A model generated the notes under the pieces. The model was given only the letters and a program-made list of their open reading frames with translations. It ran no database searches and was not told the origin of the DNA. A program made the translations under genes and the position numbers. DNA of 64,000 bases from Acidobacteriaceae bacterium (lineage in GTDB: Bacteria > Acidobacteriota > Terriglobia > Terriglobales > Acidobacteriaceae): the NCBI GenBank assembly GCA_030041305.1, contig JASHOC010000050.1, positions 62,001-126,000 on the forward strand, read 5' to 3'. Positions 10,472-20,201 of this stretch are shown here, piece by piece. Positions within the stretch are counted from its first letter, which is position 1, and each line of letters opens with the position of its first letter.

Positions 10472-10580
10472 ACCCGCCACAACAGTCGCCGCAGCCACGC
10501 CTGTCATCTCGAGGCGAAGCCGAAGGATCCGCGGTTGTCTCTCGCTGCCTTTTCCCAGATCCCAAAGCGGGTCGCGGCCC

Positions 10581-11321
10581 TCACCTCTTCAGCTCCGCCC
10601 TGCTGTATAACTCAAGCATCTTCTCAGCCGGCGGCGGATTTAGCATGTCGAACTCCGGCGCCCTCGGAAAGCCAGTCTCCGGGATGAGCCGCCTGGCCCG
10701 CTCGCAGTCATACTCCGTGTGCCGCAGTTCGATCTCCGGCCCAAGCAACAGCCAGTCCGCGCCGCGCCGCCCAAACGGCATCCCCACGCTGCCCGCATTC
10801 ACCACCCGGGTTTTACCGACCATTCGGTCAAATTGCATGTGCGTGTGGCCACAGACCACTACCTCCGCGCCGGTCGCGTCGAAAATCGGCGCCAGCCGGG
10901 CCTCCTCCGTGCGCGCGGTGAAGATTTCGTTGTCGTCGCGGGGTGTGGCGTGGCAAAAGAGCACGCCGCCAAGGGGCGGAATCTGAAGCATCACCGTCTT
11001 GGGCCAGCTCGCGATCCACTGTTCATGAGCGGGGGCAAGCTGCCGCGCGCTCCAGCGCAACGCCTCCAGCGCGAACTCCGGCAGGTTTTTGTTCTCATTC
11101 CCATGGCGCGCCGCCAGCACTTCCCGATCGCTGTTACCCATGACGTAGTGCACCGGCAGAGACAGCGCCTGTAGATGCTCGATGCAGCCTGCCTGCATGG
11201 GCCCGCTCACCACATCGCCGCCTACAACAATCTCGTCCACCGCGAGCTGCTCGAGTTCTTCGAGCACCGCTTCCAGTGCCGGCAGATTCCCGTGAATATC
11301 GTAAAGAGCGGCGATGCGCAT
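10581..11321 (-). CDS. calcineurin-like metallophosphoesterase (YfcE/MJ0936 type)
   Basis: 246 residues with the metallophosphoesterase signature in order: 'DIHGN' at residues 8-12, 'GGDVV', 'GNSDRE', 'FCHATP' and the C-terminal 'GHTHMQFDR'. Relatives are small cytoplasmic phosphodiesterases acting on cyclic or aryl phosphodiesters; the true substrate is unknown. The ATG was chosen because a near-perfect GGAGGAGCC precedes it and the first motif follows directly. The gene is convergent with the permease gene and is not in an evident operon. Confidence 0.85.
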   Translation of the reverse strand: MRIAALYDIHGNLPALEAVLEELEQLAVDEIVVGGDVVSGPMQAGCIEHLQALSLPVHYVMGNSDREVLAARHGNENKNLPEFALEALRWSARQLAPAHEQWIASWPKTVMLQIPPLGGVLFCHATPRDDNEIFTARTEEARLAPIFDATGAEVVVCGHTHMQFDRMVGKTRVVNAGSVGMPFGRRGADWLLLGPEIELRHTEYDCERARRLIPETGFPRAPEFDMLNPPPAEKMLELYSRAELKR

Positions 11322-11405
11322 GGCTCCTCCAGTATGCGCGAAGGAACAGGGAACCCGGGGTTTAGGGACCAAGAGAACGTTTGTGGCCCGGCTGACCGGC
11401 AACTA

Positions 11406-11445
11406 AGCACCAAAATCTGACTGGATTTGGTGCTAAAATTGGTGC
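11406..11445 (+). promoter_or_regulatory. inverted repeat, probable VapBC operator
   Basis: AGCACCAAAATC and GATTTGGTGCT form an imperfect palindrome, followed by a third half-site AATTGGTGC ending 12 bases before vapB. VapBC complexes normally repress their own promoter through such palindromes. The assignment rests on position and symmetry only. Confidence 0.5.
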
Positions 11446-11457
11446 AGCGGAGGAGCC

Positions 11458-11655
11458 ATGAGAGCAACGGTATCGCTCGATGACGAGCTCTTGAGAACCG
11501 CACACGAGTACACCGGCGTCACAGAACGGGCGGAACTGATTCGCGAAGCCTTGAAAGCGCTTATCGCTAGGGAAGCAGGGCGCAGGCTCCTGGCGCTGGC
11601 AGGCGCGGCGCCCAACATGAAAAAGGTGCGCAGAACGCGCGTGCCTGGGCGATGA
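11458..11655 (+). CDS. vapB: VapB-type antitoxin
   Basis: 65-residue protein with a ribbon-helix-helix start ('MRATVSLDDELLRTAHEYTG', then 'ERAELIREALKALIARE') and a basic C-terminal tail that would occupy the VapC active site. It is preceded by GGAGGAGCC directly before the ATG. The ATGA overlap with vapC means translational coupling, the usual arrangement for these pairs. It is likely autoregulated through the palindrome upstream. Confidence 0.85.
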   Translation: MRATVSLDDELLRTAHEYTGVTERAELIREALKALIAREAGRRLLALAGAAPNMKKVRRTRVPGR

Positions 11656-12026
11656 TTCTCGCTGACACATCCATTTGGATCGAGATGTTCCGCAAGGGCA
11701 GATTGAAGGCGGAGATGGAGAGTCTCGTGATGAAGGACCAGCTCTGCACACATCCCTTCGTGGTGGCGGAACTGGCGTGCGGCGCTCTCCCCGACCGGCA
11801 AAGGACGCTCACGTATCTCGATCAGCTCACCTCGCTGCCCATTGTGCGCCTGGCTGACGTGAGAATCATGATCGAAGCGCGCCGTTTGTGGTCCAGGGGA
11901 ATCGGGCTTACCGACGCCCAATTAATCGCTTCGTGTCTCGCGACGCCGGGCGTGCAACTCTGGACCATCGATGGGCCGCTTGGCAGGGTCGCAGAATCCC
12001 TGGGCATTAGCGCAAAGCTCAATTAA
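11652..12026 (+). CDS. vapC: VapC-type PIN-domain ribonuclease toxin
   Basis: 124-residue PIN-domain toxin. The acidic active-site residues are visible: Asp in 'ILADTSIWIEMF', Glu in 'VVAELACG', and Asp in 'GLTDAQLIASCL' and 'WTIDGPL'. VapC enzymes cleave tRNA or rRNA at specific sites when freed from the antitoxin; the target cannot be predicted. It is translationally coupled to vapB by an ATGA overlap. The module appears intact, in contrast to the RelE remnant 2 kb upstream. Confidence 0.9.
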   Translation: MILADTSIWIEMFRKGRLKAEMESLVMKDQLCTHPFVVAELACGALPDRQRTLTYLDQLTSLPIVRLADVRIMIEARRLWSRGIGLTDAQLIASCLATPGVQLWTIDGPLGRVAESLGISAKLN

Positions 12027-12113
12027 CCTCGTCAGTTGTCGCTGGGCCGTATGTACGGCTTGTGACCGCTCCTTCGTGCTGCACCCGCCCCCCATCTACA
12101 ATCAACCCAGGAA

Positions 12114-13625
12114 ATGACCTGGGACGAATTGATTCCGGAAATTGCGCACCTCGGCGCGGCGGGCGGCTCCGGCGCGGCTGTCACCGCGATCGAGTACGAC
12201 TCGCGCCGGGTGCGGCCGGGCGCGGTGTTCGTCGCCATGAAGGGCGGCACGACCGACGGCAACCGGTATATCGATAAGGCGTTGGCGGCCGGTGCGCTCG
12301 GCATTGTCACTGACGCGGCTGAAACGTTCGATCACCTGCTGGTGTACCGGCCCGGCTTGCCGGCGCTCGAAGTGGAGCACGGCCGCCGGGCGCTGGCCCA
12401 GGCCTCGGCCGCTTTCTTCCATCATCCCGAGCGCACGCTGGCCGCCACCGGGATTACCGGCACCAACGGCAAGACCACCACCGCGTTTCTTCTCGAAAGC
12501 CTGTTGAACCGAGCGGGCCGGTCGGCGGTTCTCATCGGCACCATCGAATATCATGTCGCCGGCGAGTCGCGGCCCTCGTTGCACACCACGCCCGAGTCGC
12601 GCGATGTCTTCGAATTGATGGCGGAGGGCGTGGCTCGTGGCGCAACGGAGCTGGTGACCGAGGTTTCGAGCCACGCGCTCGATCAGGGACGGATGGCCGG
12701 CATCGCTTTCGACGTGGCCGTGTTCACCAACCTGACTCGCGATCATCTCGACTATCACCGCACCATGGACAACTATTTTGCGGCCAAGCGGCTGCTCTTT
12801 GATGGGACCGTGTACCCGGCGCCGCGTGTTGCGGTGATCAATCAAAACGATCCGCGCGGCGAGGAACTGGCCGCTGTTGCGCGTTACGCCGGAGCAGAGG
12901 TTCGCACCTACGGCATCGGCAAGGGCGCGTGGCGCGCGGGCAACTTTACCCTCACTCCTTCGGGCGCAACCATCGATCTCGAAACTCCCGCGGGCGCGGC
13001 GCGCGTCGAGTCGCGTCTGGCGGGCGAGGTCAACGTGCTCAATCTGCTGGCCGCATGCGCCGCGGCTCATGCGCGCGGCGTCGGGTTCGACGATCTCGTC
13101 AATGCAGTTCCGGCCCTCAAGCCCGTTCCGGGACGCTTTCAGCCGGTGGATGCCGGTCAGCCGTTTACCGTGATTGTGGACTACGCCCATACCGACGACG
13201 CTTTGCGCAATTTAACCGCGCTGGCCCGGCAAATGACCGCGGCTGCCGGCAAACGCGTCATCACGCTGTTCGGGTGCGGTGGCGACCGCGACCGCACCAA
13301 GCGTCCCAGAATGGGTGAGGCGGCCGGGCGCGGCAGCGACTTTGTGGTGGCCACCAGTGACAACCCGCGCTCTGAAGACCCGCGCGCCATCCTCGCCGAA
13401 GTCGAGCCCGGTTTGCGGAATTCCGGCATCGAATACACGATCGAGCCCGATCGGGCCGCCGCTATCCGACTGGCGCTTGCTGCCGCCAGCGCTGGCGACG
13501 TGGTGCTCCTCGCCGGCAAAGGTCACGAAAACGAGCAGGTTCTCGCCGACCGGATCATTCCCTTCGACGACGCGCATGTTGCGCTTTCCATGCTGGGCGA
13601 ATTGGGGTATCGTGAGGGGCAGTGA
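12114..13625 (+). CDS. murE: UDP-MurNAc-L-Ala-D-Glu:meso-DAP ligase
   Basis: 503-residue Mur ligase that adds the third amino acid of the peptidoglycan stem peptide in the cytoplasm. The P-loop GTNGKTTT is at residues 116-123. The substrate motif DNPR is at residues 416-419 and predicts meso-diaminopimelate rather than lysine. 'VIVDYAHTDDALRNLT' and 'LFGCGGDRDRTKRP' mark the C-terminal domain. A TACAAT box lies 11 bases before the ATG, with AGGAA between, so the leader is very short. It is first in a tightly coupled trio: its stop overlaps the GTG start of murF. Confidence 0.95.
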   Translation: MTWDELIPEIAHLGAAGGSGAAVTAIEYDSRRVRPGAVFVAMKGGTTDGNRYIDKALAAGALGIVTDAAETFDHLLVYRPGLPALEVEHGRRALAQASAAFFHHPERTLAATGITGTNGKTTTAFLLESLLNRAGRSAVLIGTIEYHVAGESRPSLHTTPESRDVFELMAEGVARGATELVTEVSSHALDQGRMAGIAFDVAVFTNLTRDHLDYHRTMDNYFAAKRLLFDGTVYPAPRVAVINQNDPRGEELAAVARYAGAEVRTYGIGKGAWRAGNFTLTPSGATIDLETPAGAARVESRLAGEVNVLNLLAACAAAHARGVGFDDLVNAVPALKPVPGRFQPVDAGQPFTVIVDYAHTDDALRNLTALARQMTAAAGKRVITLFGCGGDRDRTKRPRMGEAAGRGSDFVVATSDNPRSEDPRAILAEVEPGLRNSGIEYTIEPDRAAAIRLALAAASAGDVVLLAGKGHENEQVLADRIIPFDDAHVALSMLGELGYREGQ

Positions 13626-15034
13626 ATTTAACCCTGGCAGAGGCGGCGATGTATGCGGGCGCGGTGCTCGAAGCGCCGGCCTACGCCAACGCGGGCGCAT
13701 GCGTCGCCGCGGGTTATTCCATTGACTCGCGCACCCTGCAGCCGGGCGCGTTGTTTTTCGCCGTGCGCGGCGAGCGGCTCGATGGGCACGACTTTGTGGC
13801 TGCCGCTCTCGAACGCGGCGCCCTCGCGGCCGTAGTTTCCCGCGCCCGCGTAGCAGCGTTGCCTGACGCCGCGCTCGCCGCCCCGCTGCTCATTGCCGAA
13901 GACCCGCTCGTCGCCTTGCAGACGCTGGCCGCTAATGTGCGCCGCCGTTGGGGTCGTCGGGTCGTGGCCATCACCGGTTCGGCGGGCAAAACCACCACCA
14001 AGGAAGCCGCCGCCGCCGCCCTCGCCGTCAAATTCAACGTGCTTAAATCGCAGGGCAATCTGAATAACGCCTTCGGCCTTCCCCTGCAACTGCTGCGCCT
14101 CGAGCCCGAGCACGAAATCGCAGTAGTCGAGATGGGCATGAACCACGCCGGCGAAATTGCCGCGCTGGCGCGCATCGCCGCGCCGGATTGGGGCGTGGTG
14201 ACCAACGTGGGGAACGCCCACGTGGAGAATTTTCCCGACGGACAGAATGGGATTGCGCGCGCCAAATTTGAGCTGGTGGCCGCGCTGCCCTCCAATGGCG
14301 TAGCGTTCCTCAATTGCGACGATGCCTACGCTTCGCAGTTCGGCCGCGATTTCGCGGGGCGCGTCGTCTATTTCGGCTTCGGGCCCTGCGCCAACCCCCA
14401 GATCGTCTCCACAGAGGAAGACGGAGACGGACTGCACCTGCGCGTCCGCGCCGGCGCACGCACCAGCGCCTTCACGCTGCGGTTGCTCGGCGCGCACAAT
14501 GCCTCGAATGCCGCCGCGGGCTTGGCCGTGGCCCTCGAAGCCGGCGTGGATCTCGAAGACGCGGCCGCGGCTCTCGCGTCCCTCACCGCTGGCGACAAAC
14601 GCGGACAGATTCTCGAAATCGGCGGAGCCACCATTCTCAACGACAGCTATAACTCCAATCCGGAGGCGCTGCGCGCTATGATCCGCACCTTGGCCGCGCG
14701 GCCCTCCACGGGCCGCCGCATCCTGGTGGCGGGCGAAATGCTCGAGCTGGGCGTCTACAGCGCCGCGCTTCACACCGAATCCGGCCGCGCCGCGGCTGAG
14801 GCTGGCCTCGACATGGTGGTGGGCGTGCAGGGCGCCGCCGAACACCTCGCCGCCGCGGCCTGCGCCGGCGGAATTACCTCCATCTTTCTTCCCGGCGCCG
14901 AAGCCGCCGGCCATTGGCTGGCGCAGAATGTGCGCCCCGGCGACCTGGTGCTCATCAAGGGCTCGCGCGGCGTTCACCTCGAGCGCGCCATCGCCACCTT
15001 TAAAGAACAAGCCGAAGCGGCGGAGGCGCGATGA
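13622..15034 (+). CDS. murF: UDP-MurNAc-tripeptide:D-Ala-D-Ala ligase
   Basis: 470-residue Mur ligase that completes the pentapeptide. P-loop 'ITGSAGKTTTKEA', then 'NNAFGLPLQLLRL', 'VVEMGMNHAGEIAALARIA' and 'NDSYNSNPEALRAMI'. The GTG start overlaps the murE TGA (GTGA), and the TGA stop overlaps the ATG of the following metallo-beta-lactamase (ATGA). Translation of all three should therefore be coupled. The genes that usually follow in the dcw cluster (mraY, murD, ftsW) are absent here, so this is a detached fragment of the cluster. Confidence 0.95.
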   Translation: MNLTLAEAAMYAGAVLEAPAYANAGACVAAGYSIDSRTLQPGALFFAVRGERLDGHDFVAAALERGALAAVVSRARVAALPDAALAAPLLIAEDPLVALQTLAANVRRRWGRRVVAITGSAGKTTTKEAAAAALAVKFNVLKSQGNLNNAFGLPLQLLRLEPEHEIAVVEMGMNHAGEIAALARIAAPDWGVVTNVGNAHVENFPDGQNGIARAKFELVAALPSNGVAFLNCDDAYASQFGRDFAGRVVYFGFGPCANPQIVSTEEDGDGLHLRVRAGARTSAFTLRLLGAHNASNAAAGLAVALEAGVDLEDAAAALASLTAGDKRGQILEIGGATILNDSYNSNPEALRAMIRTLAARPSTGRRILVAGEMLELGVYSAALHTESGRAAAEAGLDMVVGVQGAAEHLAAAACAGGITSIFLPGAEAAGHWLAQNVRPGDLVLIKGSRGVHLERAIATFKEQAEAAEAR

Positions 15035-15906
15035 GCCTTCGCCAGTTCGCGAGCGGCGTCGTGCTGCTCGTCTCGCTCCTGTGCGCCACGCGCCTCGCCG
15101 CGCAGGCTTCGCCCCAGTGGCTGCAGCCCGTTCCGCCGTTTCGCATTGCCGGCAATCTCTACTACGTGGGCAGCGCCGACCTCGCTTCTTATCTCATCGC
15201 CACGCCGCAGGGGCTCATCCTCATCAACAGCAGCCTTGAGTCTTCCGTGCCTCTCATCCGCAAGAGCGTCGAGCAGCTTGGCTTCCACTTCGGCGACATC
15301 AAAATTCTGCTCATCAGCCACGCGCATAACGACCACTGCGCGGGCAGCGCCCAGATTCTCAAACTCACCCACGCGAAATATGAAGTCATGGCCCCCGATG
15401 TGCCCGTCGTCGAGTCGGGCGGCAAGGACGATTTTCAATACGGCGGAGAAACAGCCATGCGTTATCCGCCCACGCACGTCGATCGCATCCTGCACGACGG
15501 CGACACCGTCCGTCTTGGCGGCTCTGTGCTCACCGCGCACCTGACCCCGGGCCACACCAAGGGCACAACCACCTGGACCATGGACGAAAAAGAAAATGGC
15601 CGCCTGCTGCACGTGGTCATTGTGGGCAGCCCCAATGTGAACACCGGCTACAAGCTCGTCGGCAACAAAGCGTACCCGCAAATCGCATCCGACTTCCAAC
15701 GCGGCTTCGCGGTGCTCAAGAGCCTGTCCTGCGACATCTTTCTGGGCGCGCACGGCGCCTATTTCGGATTGACCGCGAAGTATGCGCGCTTCCAGAGCGG
15801 CGACCGCAACGCGTTCATCGATCCCGCGGGCTACAAAGCGTACGTGGCCGACCGCGAGCAGGCATTCCAAACCGAATTCGAGCGCCAGCAGGCAGCGAAG
15901 AGGTAA
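15031..15906 (+). CDS. subclass B3 metallo-beta-lactamase
   Basis: 291 residues with a Sec signal peptide (about 1-25, ending AAQA), so it is probably periplasmic. The metal ligands fit a B3 enzyme: His97-Ala-His99-Asn-Asp101-His102, His175 in 'TPGHTKG' and His241 in 'LGAHGAYFG'. No B1/B2 Cys ligand is seen. The N-terminal part ('GSADLASYLIATPQGLILI') is typical of the environmental B3 group. It hydrolyses beta-lactams if active; a related non-lactamase hydrolase cannot be excluded without assay. It is fused into the murE-murF transcription unit by an ATGA overlap, which would make resistance rise with cell-wall precursor synthesis. Confidence 0.85.
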   Translation: MSLRQFASGVVLLVSLLCATRLAAQASPQWLQPVPPFRIAGNLYYVGSADLASYLIATPQGLILINSSLESSVPLIRKSVEQLGFHFGDIKILLISHAHNDHCAGSAQILKLTHAKYEVMAPDVPVVESGGKDDFQYGGETAMRYPPTHVDRILHDGDTVRLGGSVLTAHLTPGHTKGTTTWTMDEKENGRLLHVVIVGSPNVNTGYKLVGNKAYPQIASDFQRGFAVLKSLSCDIFLGAHGAYFGLTAKYARFQSGDRNAFIDPAGYKAYVADREQAFQTEFERQQAAKR

Positions 15907-15967
15907 GTCGGCCCGCTGACATTAAATCAAATTCATCGGAGTTAGAATCGTCGAGGGGTTCAAAAAA

Positions 15968-16645
15968 GTGCCCATCCCTTTGGATTGGCCGATTGACTAC
16001 AACCATGACCAGCATGCGAATGCAGCCCCCAGCGACCCGCGCGGCATATGCCCTCATTGCCGTCGCGCCTCTACCTTCGCTGTCCTGAGGCACATATGCC
16101 TTCGGAACGGGGACAGCGGATATTTCCTCCATTTAATCTTGCAGTGCAATTCGGCGAGCTGCGGGCAAACCCTATACGTCGCCACTTCAGTCGCGTCGTC
16201 GCTTAGAATCGACCGTGCCCGCGATCATTTTTTCATGCATCCCTCCCGCACAATCGACAGGCCGCACCTTGCTATTCCGAAAGCCATCACAGAGGATTGG
16301 ATAGAAGCACAGAAGGCAATAGAGGCAGGCGCGCCAAAGGCTGCGGCGGTAATGTGCCGCAGGGTCCTCTACGGTGTGCTCTTAGATAAGAAGTGCAAAG
16401 AGCATCCCTTGCATGAGGGGTTGCAGGAACTGATTCAGGGGCAGCGCCTGCCGGCAATTTTCGACGAGTGGCTGCCCGCGATTAAGGAAGACGGTCATGA
16501 TGCGGCGCATCCACATCGTGCATTAGAGGTCGATCCGGCCAACATCGCAGAAACGATCACATATACGGCAGAACTGCTCCGTTTTCTCTACATTGAACCG
16601 TACGAGTTCCAGCAGAGAAAAGCGCGAGCGACGCAAACGCCCTGA
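15968..16645 (+). CDS. DUF4145 domain protein with N-terminal zinc ribbon
   Basis: 225 residues. An N-terminal CxxC pair ('GICPHCRRAS') and a second Cys group ('LQCNSASCGQ') suggest a zinc ribbon. The C-terminal helical part ('AVMCRRVLYGVLLDKKCKEH', 'DEWLPAIKEDGHDAAHPHRA') matches DUF4145, found in isolated genes and in defence-related restriction proteins. Function is unknown. The GTG start lies 9 bases after GAGGGG. Its G+C content and codon choice look less biased than its neighbours, so it may be an acquired gene. Confidence 0.65.
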   Translation: MPIPLDWPIDYNHDQHANAAPSDPRGICPHCRRASTFAVLRHICLRNGDSGYFLHLILQCNSASCGQTLYVATSVASSLRIDRARDHFFMHPSRTIDRPHLAIPKAITEDWIEAQKAIEAGAPKAAAVMCRRVLYGVLLDKKCKEHPLHEGLQELIQGQRLPAIFDEWLPAIKEDGHDAAHPHRALEVDPANIAETITYTAELLRFLYIEPYEFQQRKARATQTP

Positions 16646-16765
16646 AGCCGGAAGCAAACCTCGGCTTGTCTCGCCCCCCCTGTGCCCGCCATCACCCAGA
16701 ACCCCGAATCCATCCACTACAATCGGCTCCAGGTTCGCATTAAAAAAAAGAGGAAACGCACCACC

Positions 16766-17518
<753 letters not shown>

Positions 17519-17574
17519 CGCGGAATCCAGGTGGGGATTCGCTTCCACACGTCTTACACTTGCCGCCTGTCCGA

Positions 17575-18180
17575 TCAAGACCTCTTCTTCGCTCCACCCG
17601 GCGGCGTTTGCGTTCCCTTGTTCCACCCGTGAAACTTCGAGGTGTCCCCCGCATCCCAGGCCGCGCGCAGCCCCGGGGCGCTCAGATCCCAGTCAGGGCG
17701 GGTTTCGCTCATCAGCGCGCGCAAGTCGCGCCACAGGTCCACCACCGACGGACGGCCCCAGAACCAATAGCCGTTGTAGATGCGATAAACAACCAGCCCC
17801 GGCTTTAGCACCAGCGTATGCGGAATCATCGGATTGTGCTCAGGGTCGGTGTACTCTTCGATATCCAGGTCCTTCTGCACCTTGCGTTCCGGGTCCGACA
17901 GAAACGCCCACTGCGCGCCCACCGATGCGCGGAATTCTTGCAGCGTGTGGTGGTCGTCCGTCGAAATCGTCGCGATCTGCGTGTACGCCACCGCGATTTT
18001 CGGATAAAACGCGGCCAGTTCCCGATGTTGCTGGTGCTCCTTCGGGCAGTAGTGGCCGCGCGCCAGCGTCAGGATCAGCGGGTCATCGCCCTGCAGTTCG
18101 CTCAGCTTGCGCACGGTGCGCGTGTGATCGGGCAATTCGTAATCGGGAAAAACGGCTCCGGGCACAATGTCAGAGCGCAT
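17575..18180 (-). CDS. AhpC/TSA-family peroxiredoxin-like protein
   Basis: 201 residues with a thioredoxin-fold redoxin domain. The presumed peroxidatic Cys sits in 'LARGHYCPKEHQQHRELAAF', where the usual CxxC or T-x-x-C surroundings are altered to H-Y-C-P. No resolving Cys is obvious, so it would be a 1-Cys type. 'ATISTDDHHTLQEF' and 'NPMIPHTLVLKPGLVVYRI' follow family spacing. Cytoplasmic: no signal peptide. GAAGGAG precedes the ATG by 8 bases. The electron donor and true substrate are unknown. Confidence 0.75.
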   Translation of the reverse strand: MRSDIVPGAVFPDYELPDHTRTVRKLSELQGDDPLILTLARGHYCPKEHQQHRELAAFYPKIAVAYTQIATISTDDHHTLQEFRASVGAQWAFLSDPERKVQKDLDIEEYTDPEHNPMIPHTLVLKPGLVVYRIYNGYWFWGRPSVVDLWRDLRALMSETRPDWDLSAPGLRAAWDAGDTSKFHGWNKGTQTPPGGAKKRS

Positions 18181-18782
18181 GGATAGACTCCTTCGGCGGG
18201 CGTCACATAGGTAATCTGAGCCCGAGTCTTACAGCGTTTTCGATGCTCATAGTCGAAACCTCCTTCGCCTCATCGCCAACAAAAAAATTCCCCTCCCAGC
18301 TTGCCGGTAATTTCGCGCCTTTCGTCATAATGGGAAGTATCCAAGCCGGAAAAGCGGATCGTTCACCGGAAATCGGGAGTCGTTTTTCTGACCCCTGAAG
18401 CCTGAAACCCGTCCCCTGGTTCAGAATCAGGGGCAATCCATAGCCAATCCCTAGCAGATCGCGACGGAAGAATACCGGCAAAACCCGGCGAATAGCCGAA
18501 ATCAAAACCAGTAACCCCTTTGCTCCGTAACGTTTACGAGTTAACACCTGTATTTTCAGATGTTTGCGGCGCATGCCATTGTGCAAGCTCCTGAAAACAC
18601 AGCAGTTGTTGACCAGCAAAAAAGAGGGGATAGGGGGGAGTCATATGCATCCGGGACGGCGCCACACAATACCGAGGCCTTGCGGGTGTCATCGGTCGAC
18701 GGCTCGGGCGGCGCGCCCGGCCTCACGCCGCGGTCCGCGAGGCGCAATCCACGATAATGAGAGGCGGAACGGAGAGAAACCA
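18181..18782. other. intergenic region between divergent peroxiredoxin and era
   Basis: About 600 bases without a convincing gene. A short hairpin CCCCTG/CAGGGG lies near 18410-18435. Frames across it lack recognisable domains. The era start is placed at TTG, so nothing upstream of it is counted as era. Confidence 0.4.
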
Positions 18783-19880
18783 TTGCGGTCGGGATTTGTC
18801 GCCATTCTGGGCCGGCCCAACGTGGGCAAGAGCACGCTCCTCAATGCGCTCACCGGCGAAAAAGTGGCCATCGTGACGGCCAAGCCGCAAACCACGCGCA
18901 ACCGGATTCTCGGCGTGGTCGAGGTTCCGGCGCGCAAGGGCGCCCGGCATGGCTCGGGGCCCGCGGCGCAGATCGTGTTTGTGGATACGCCCGGGGTGCA
19001 CAAGCCGGCCTCGCAGCTCGACCGGCGCATGTTGCATGAAGTCCAGGAAGCGCTCGAAGCGCGCGATCTGGCGCTGCTGCTGGTCGACGCCACGCGTCGC
19101 GTGGGCCTTGAGCCGGTCGCCCATCCCGCCCCGGTCCAAAAATCCGCATCAAATCCCTCCCTGCCCTCAAAATCCTCGCCCTCCCCCCGGCGCGGGGCAG
19201 GCGCCGGGCCGCCCACCGAAGACGAGTTTGTGTTCAGTCTCGTGCGTCGGCTCGATTGCCCGGTTTTCCTGGTGCTGACCAAGATCGATCTCGTGAAAAA
19301 AGAAGAACTGCTGCCGCTCATCGACGCGCTCACGCGGCAATTCCATTTTGCCGAAGTCGTTCCGGTAAGCGCGCGCAAGCGCGACGGGCTCGACCTGCTG
19401 CTGCGCAAGATCGTCCAGGCGCTGCCAGAGGGCCAGCGCTACTTTCCCAAGGACCAGTACACCGATCAGCCCTTGCGCTTCATGGCGGCGGAGTTGATTC
19501 GCGAAAGCATTTTGATCGAGACCGGCGAAGAAGTGCCCTACGCCTCAGCAGTGGTCATCGAACAGTTCGTCGAACCGCAACCCTCGTCCAAGACCAGAAA
19601 AATGACCCGCATCGCTGCGGCCATTTATTGTGAGCGCGAGGGTCAGAAGGCGATTTTGATCGGCAAAGGTGGCGCGAAGCTGAAGGCCATCGGCATGGAA
19701 GCGCGGCGCAAGATCGAATCCCTCGTCGGCACGCCGGTGTATCTCGAATTGCATGTCATTGTCGAACCGGGCTGGCGCGAGTCGAAGACCTTTGTCGAGT
19801 CGCTGGATTGGCGCAACCAACTCGAGAAGCTGGCCGGCGAGCAGGAGGATCCGGCCCAGGACGAAAGAGACTCGGAATAG
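18783..19880 (+). CDS. era: GTPase Era, with long insertion
   Basis: Essential GTPase that binds the 3' end of 16S rRNA during 30S assembly. From the TTG start (chosen for GGAG eight bases upstream): G1 GRPNVGKST at 10-18, G3 DTPG at 68-71, G4 TKID at 166-169, and a C-terminal KH domain with 'ILIGKGGAKLKAIG'. The length is 365 residues against about 300 in the family. The excess is a Pro/Ser/Ala-rich insert at residues 108-147 and a small one at 49-62, both between G motifs and probably surface loops. The downstream hypothetical gene starts 7 bases after the stop. Confidence 0.92.
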   Translation: MRSGFVAILGRPNVGKSTLLNALTGEKVAIVTAKPQTTRNRILGVVEVPARKGARHGSGPAAQIVFVDTPGVHKPASQLDRRMLHEVQEALEARDLALLLVDATRRVGLEPVAHPAPVQKSASNPSLPSKSSPSPRRGAGAGPPTEDEFVFSLVRRLDCPVFLVLTKIDLVKKEELLPLIDALTRQFHFAEVVPVSARKRDGLDLLLRKIVQALPEGQRYFPKDQYTDQPLRFMAAELIRESILIETGEEVPYASAVVIEQFVEPQPSSKTRKMTRIAAAIYCEREGQKAILIGKGGAKLKAIGMEARRKIESLVGTPVYLELHVIVEPGWRESKTFVESLDWRNQLEKLAGEQEDPAQDERDSE

Positions 19881-19886
19881 AGACGG

Positions 19887-20201
19887 GTGCGCCTTCCATT
19901 GGCAAACGCCGTTGATCTCATCGGATTGAATTCTACGATGGGCGGGCACGATTACCTCGTCTATGCCGTATATCGCCTTATCAAAGCCGGCGTAAACGCG
20001 GGCCGTCGGGCGCTGGCTCCAAAGCCCTGCAGCCATGGAATGCGTGGGTTTTGTCTGGCTTGCGAGGTCGAACGGCAGCAACGTCTTAGGGAGGAATTTG
20101 CGCGATCGCCGGAAGGCATGGAACCCGCAAAACAGAAGAAATGGAGAGATATCTACGACAAGTACTCATCACTCGACGAGGAGTCCCGAGAGAGACTATA
20201 G
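19887..20201 (+). CDS. small hypothetical protein ended by MITE copy 3
   Basis: 104 residues from a GTG; an alternative ATG at 19938 would give 87. No family recognised. It has a possible metal site 'CSHGMRGFCLAC' and a charged helical C-terminus. Its last codon and TAG stop (CTA TAG) come from the first bases of MITE copy 3, so the protein may have been longer before the insertion. It lies 7 bases after era in the same direction and could be co-transcribed. Confidence 0.4.
   Translation: MRLPLANAVDLIGLNSTMGGHDYLVYAVYRLIKAGVNAGRRALAPKPCSHGMRGFCLACEVERQQRLREEFARSPEGMEPAKQKKWRDIYDKYSSLDEESRERL

Noticed and set aside
10500-10545. Segment starting CTGTCATCTCGAGGCGAAGC, reminiscent of a dispersed repeat I recall from related genomes
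   Set aside because: Only one copy is present here, so it cannot be supported as a repeat from this sequence.
13628-15010. 460-codon frame antisense to murF
   Set aside because: A shadow of murF; no motif or ribosome-binding site.
18203-18619. 138-codon minus-strand frame upstream of era
   Set aside because: No recognisable domain, no ribosome-binding site, and atypical composition; treated as intergenic.
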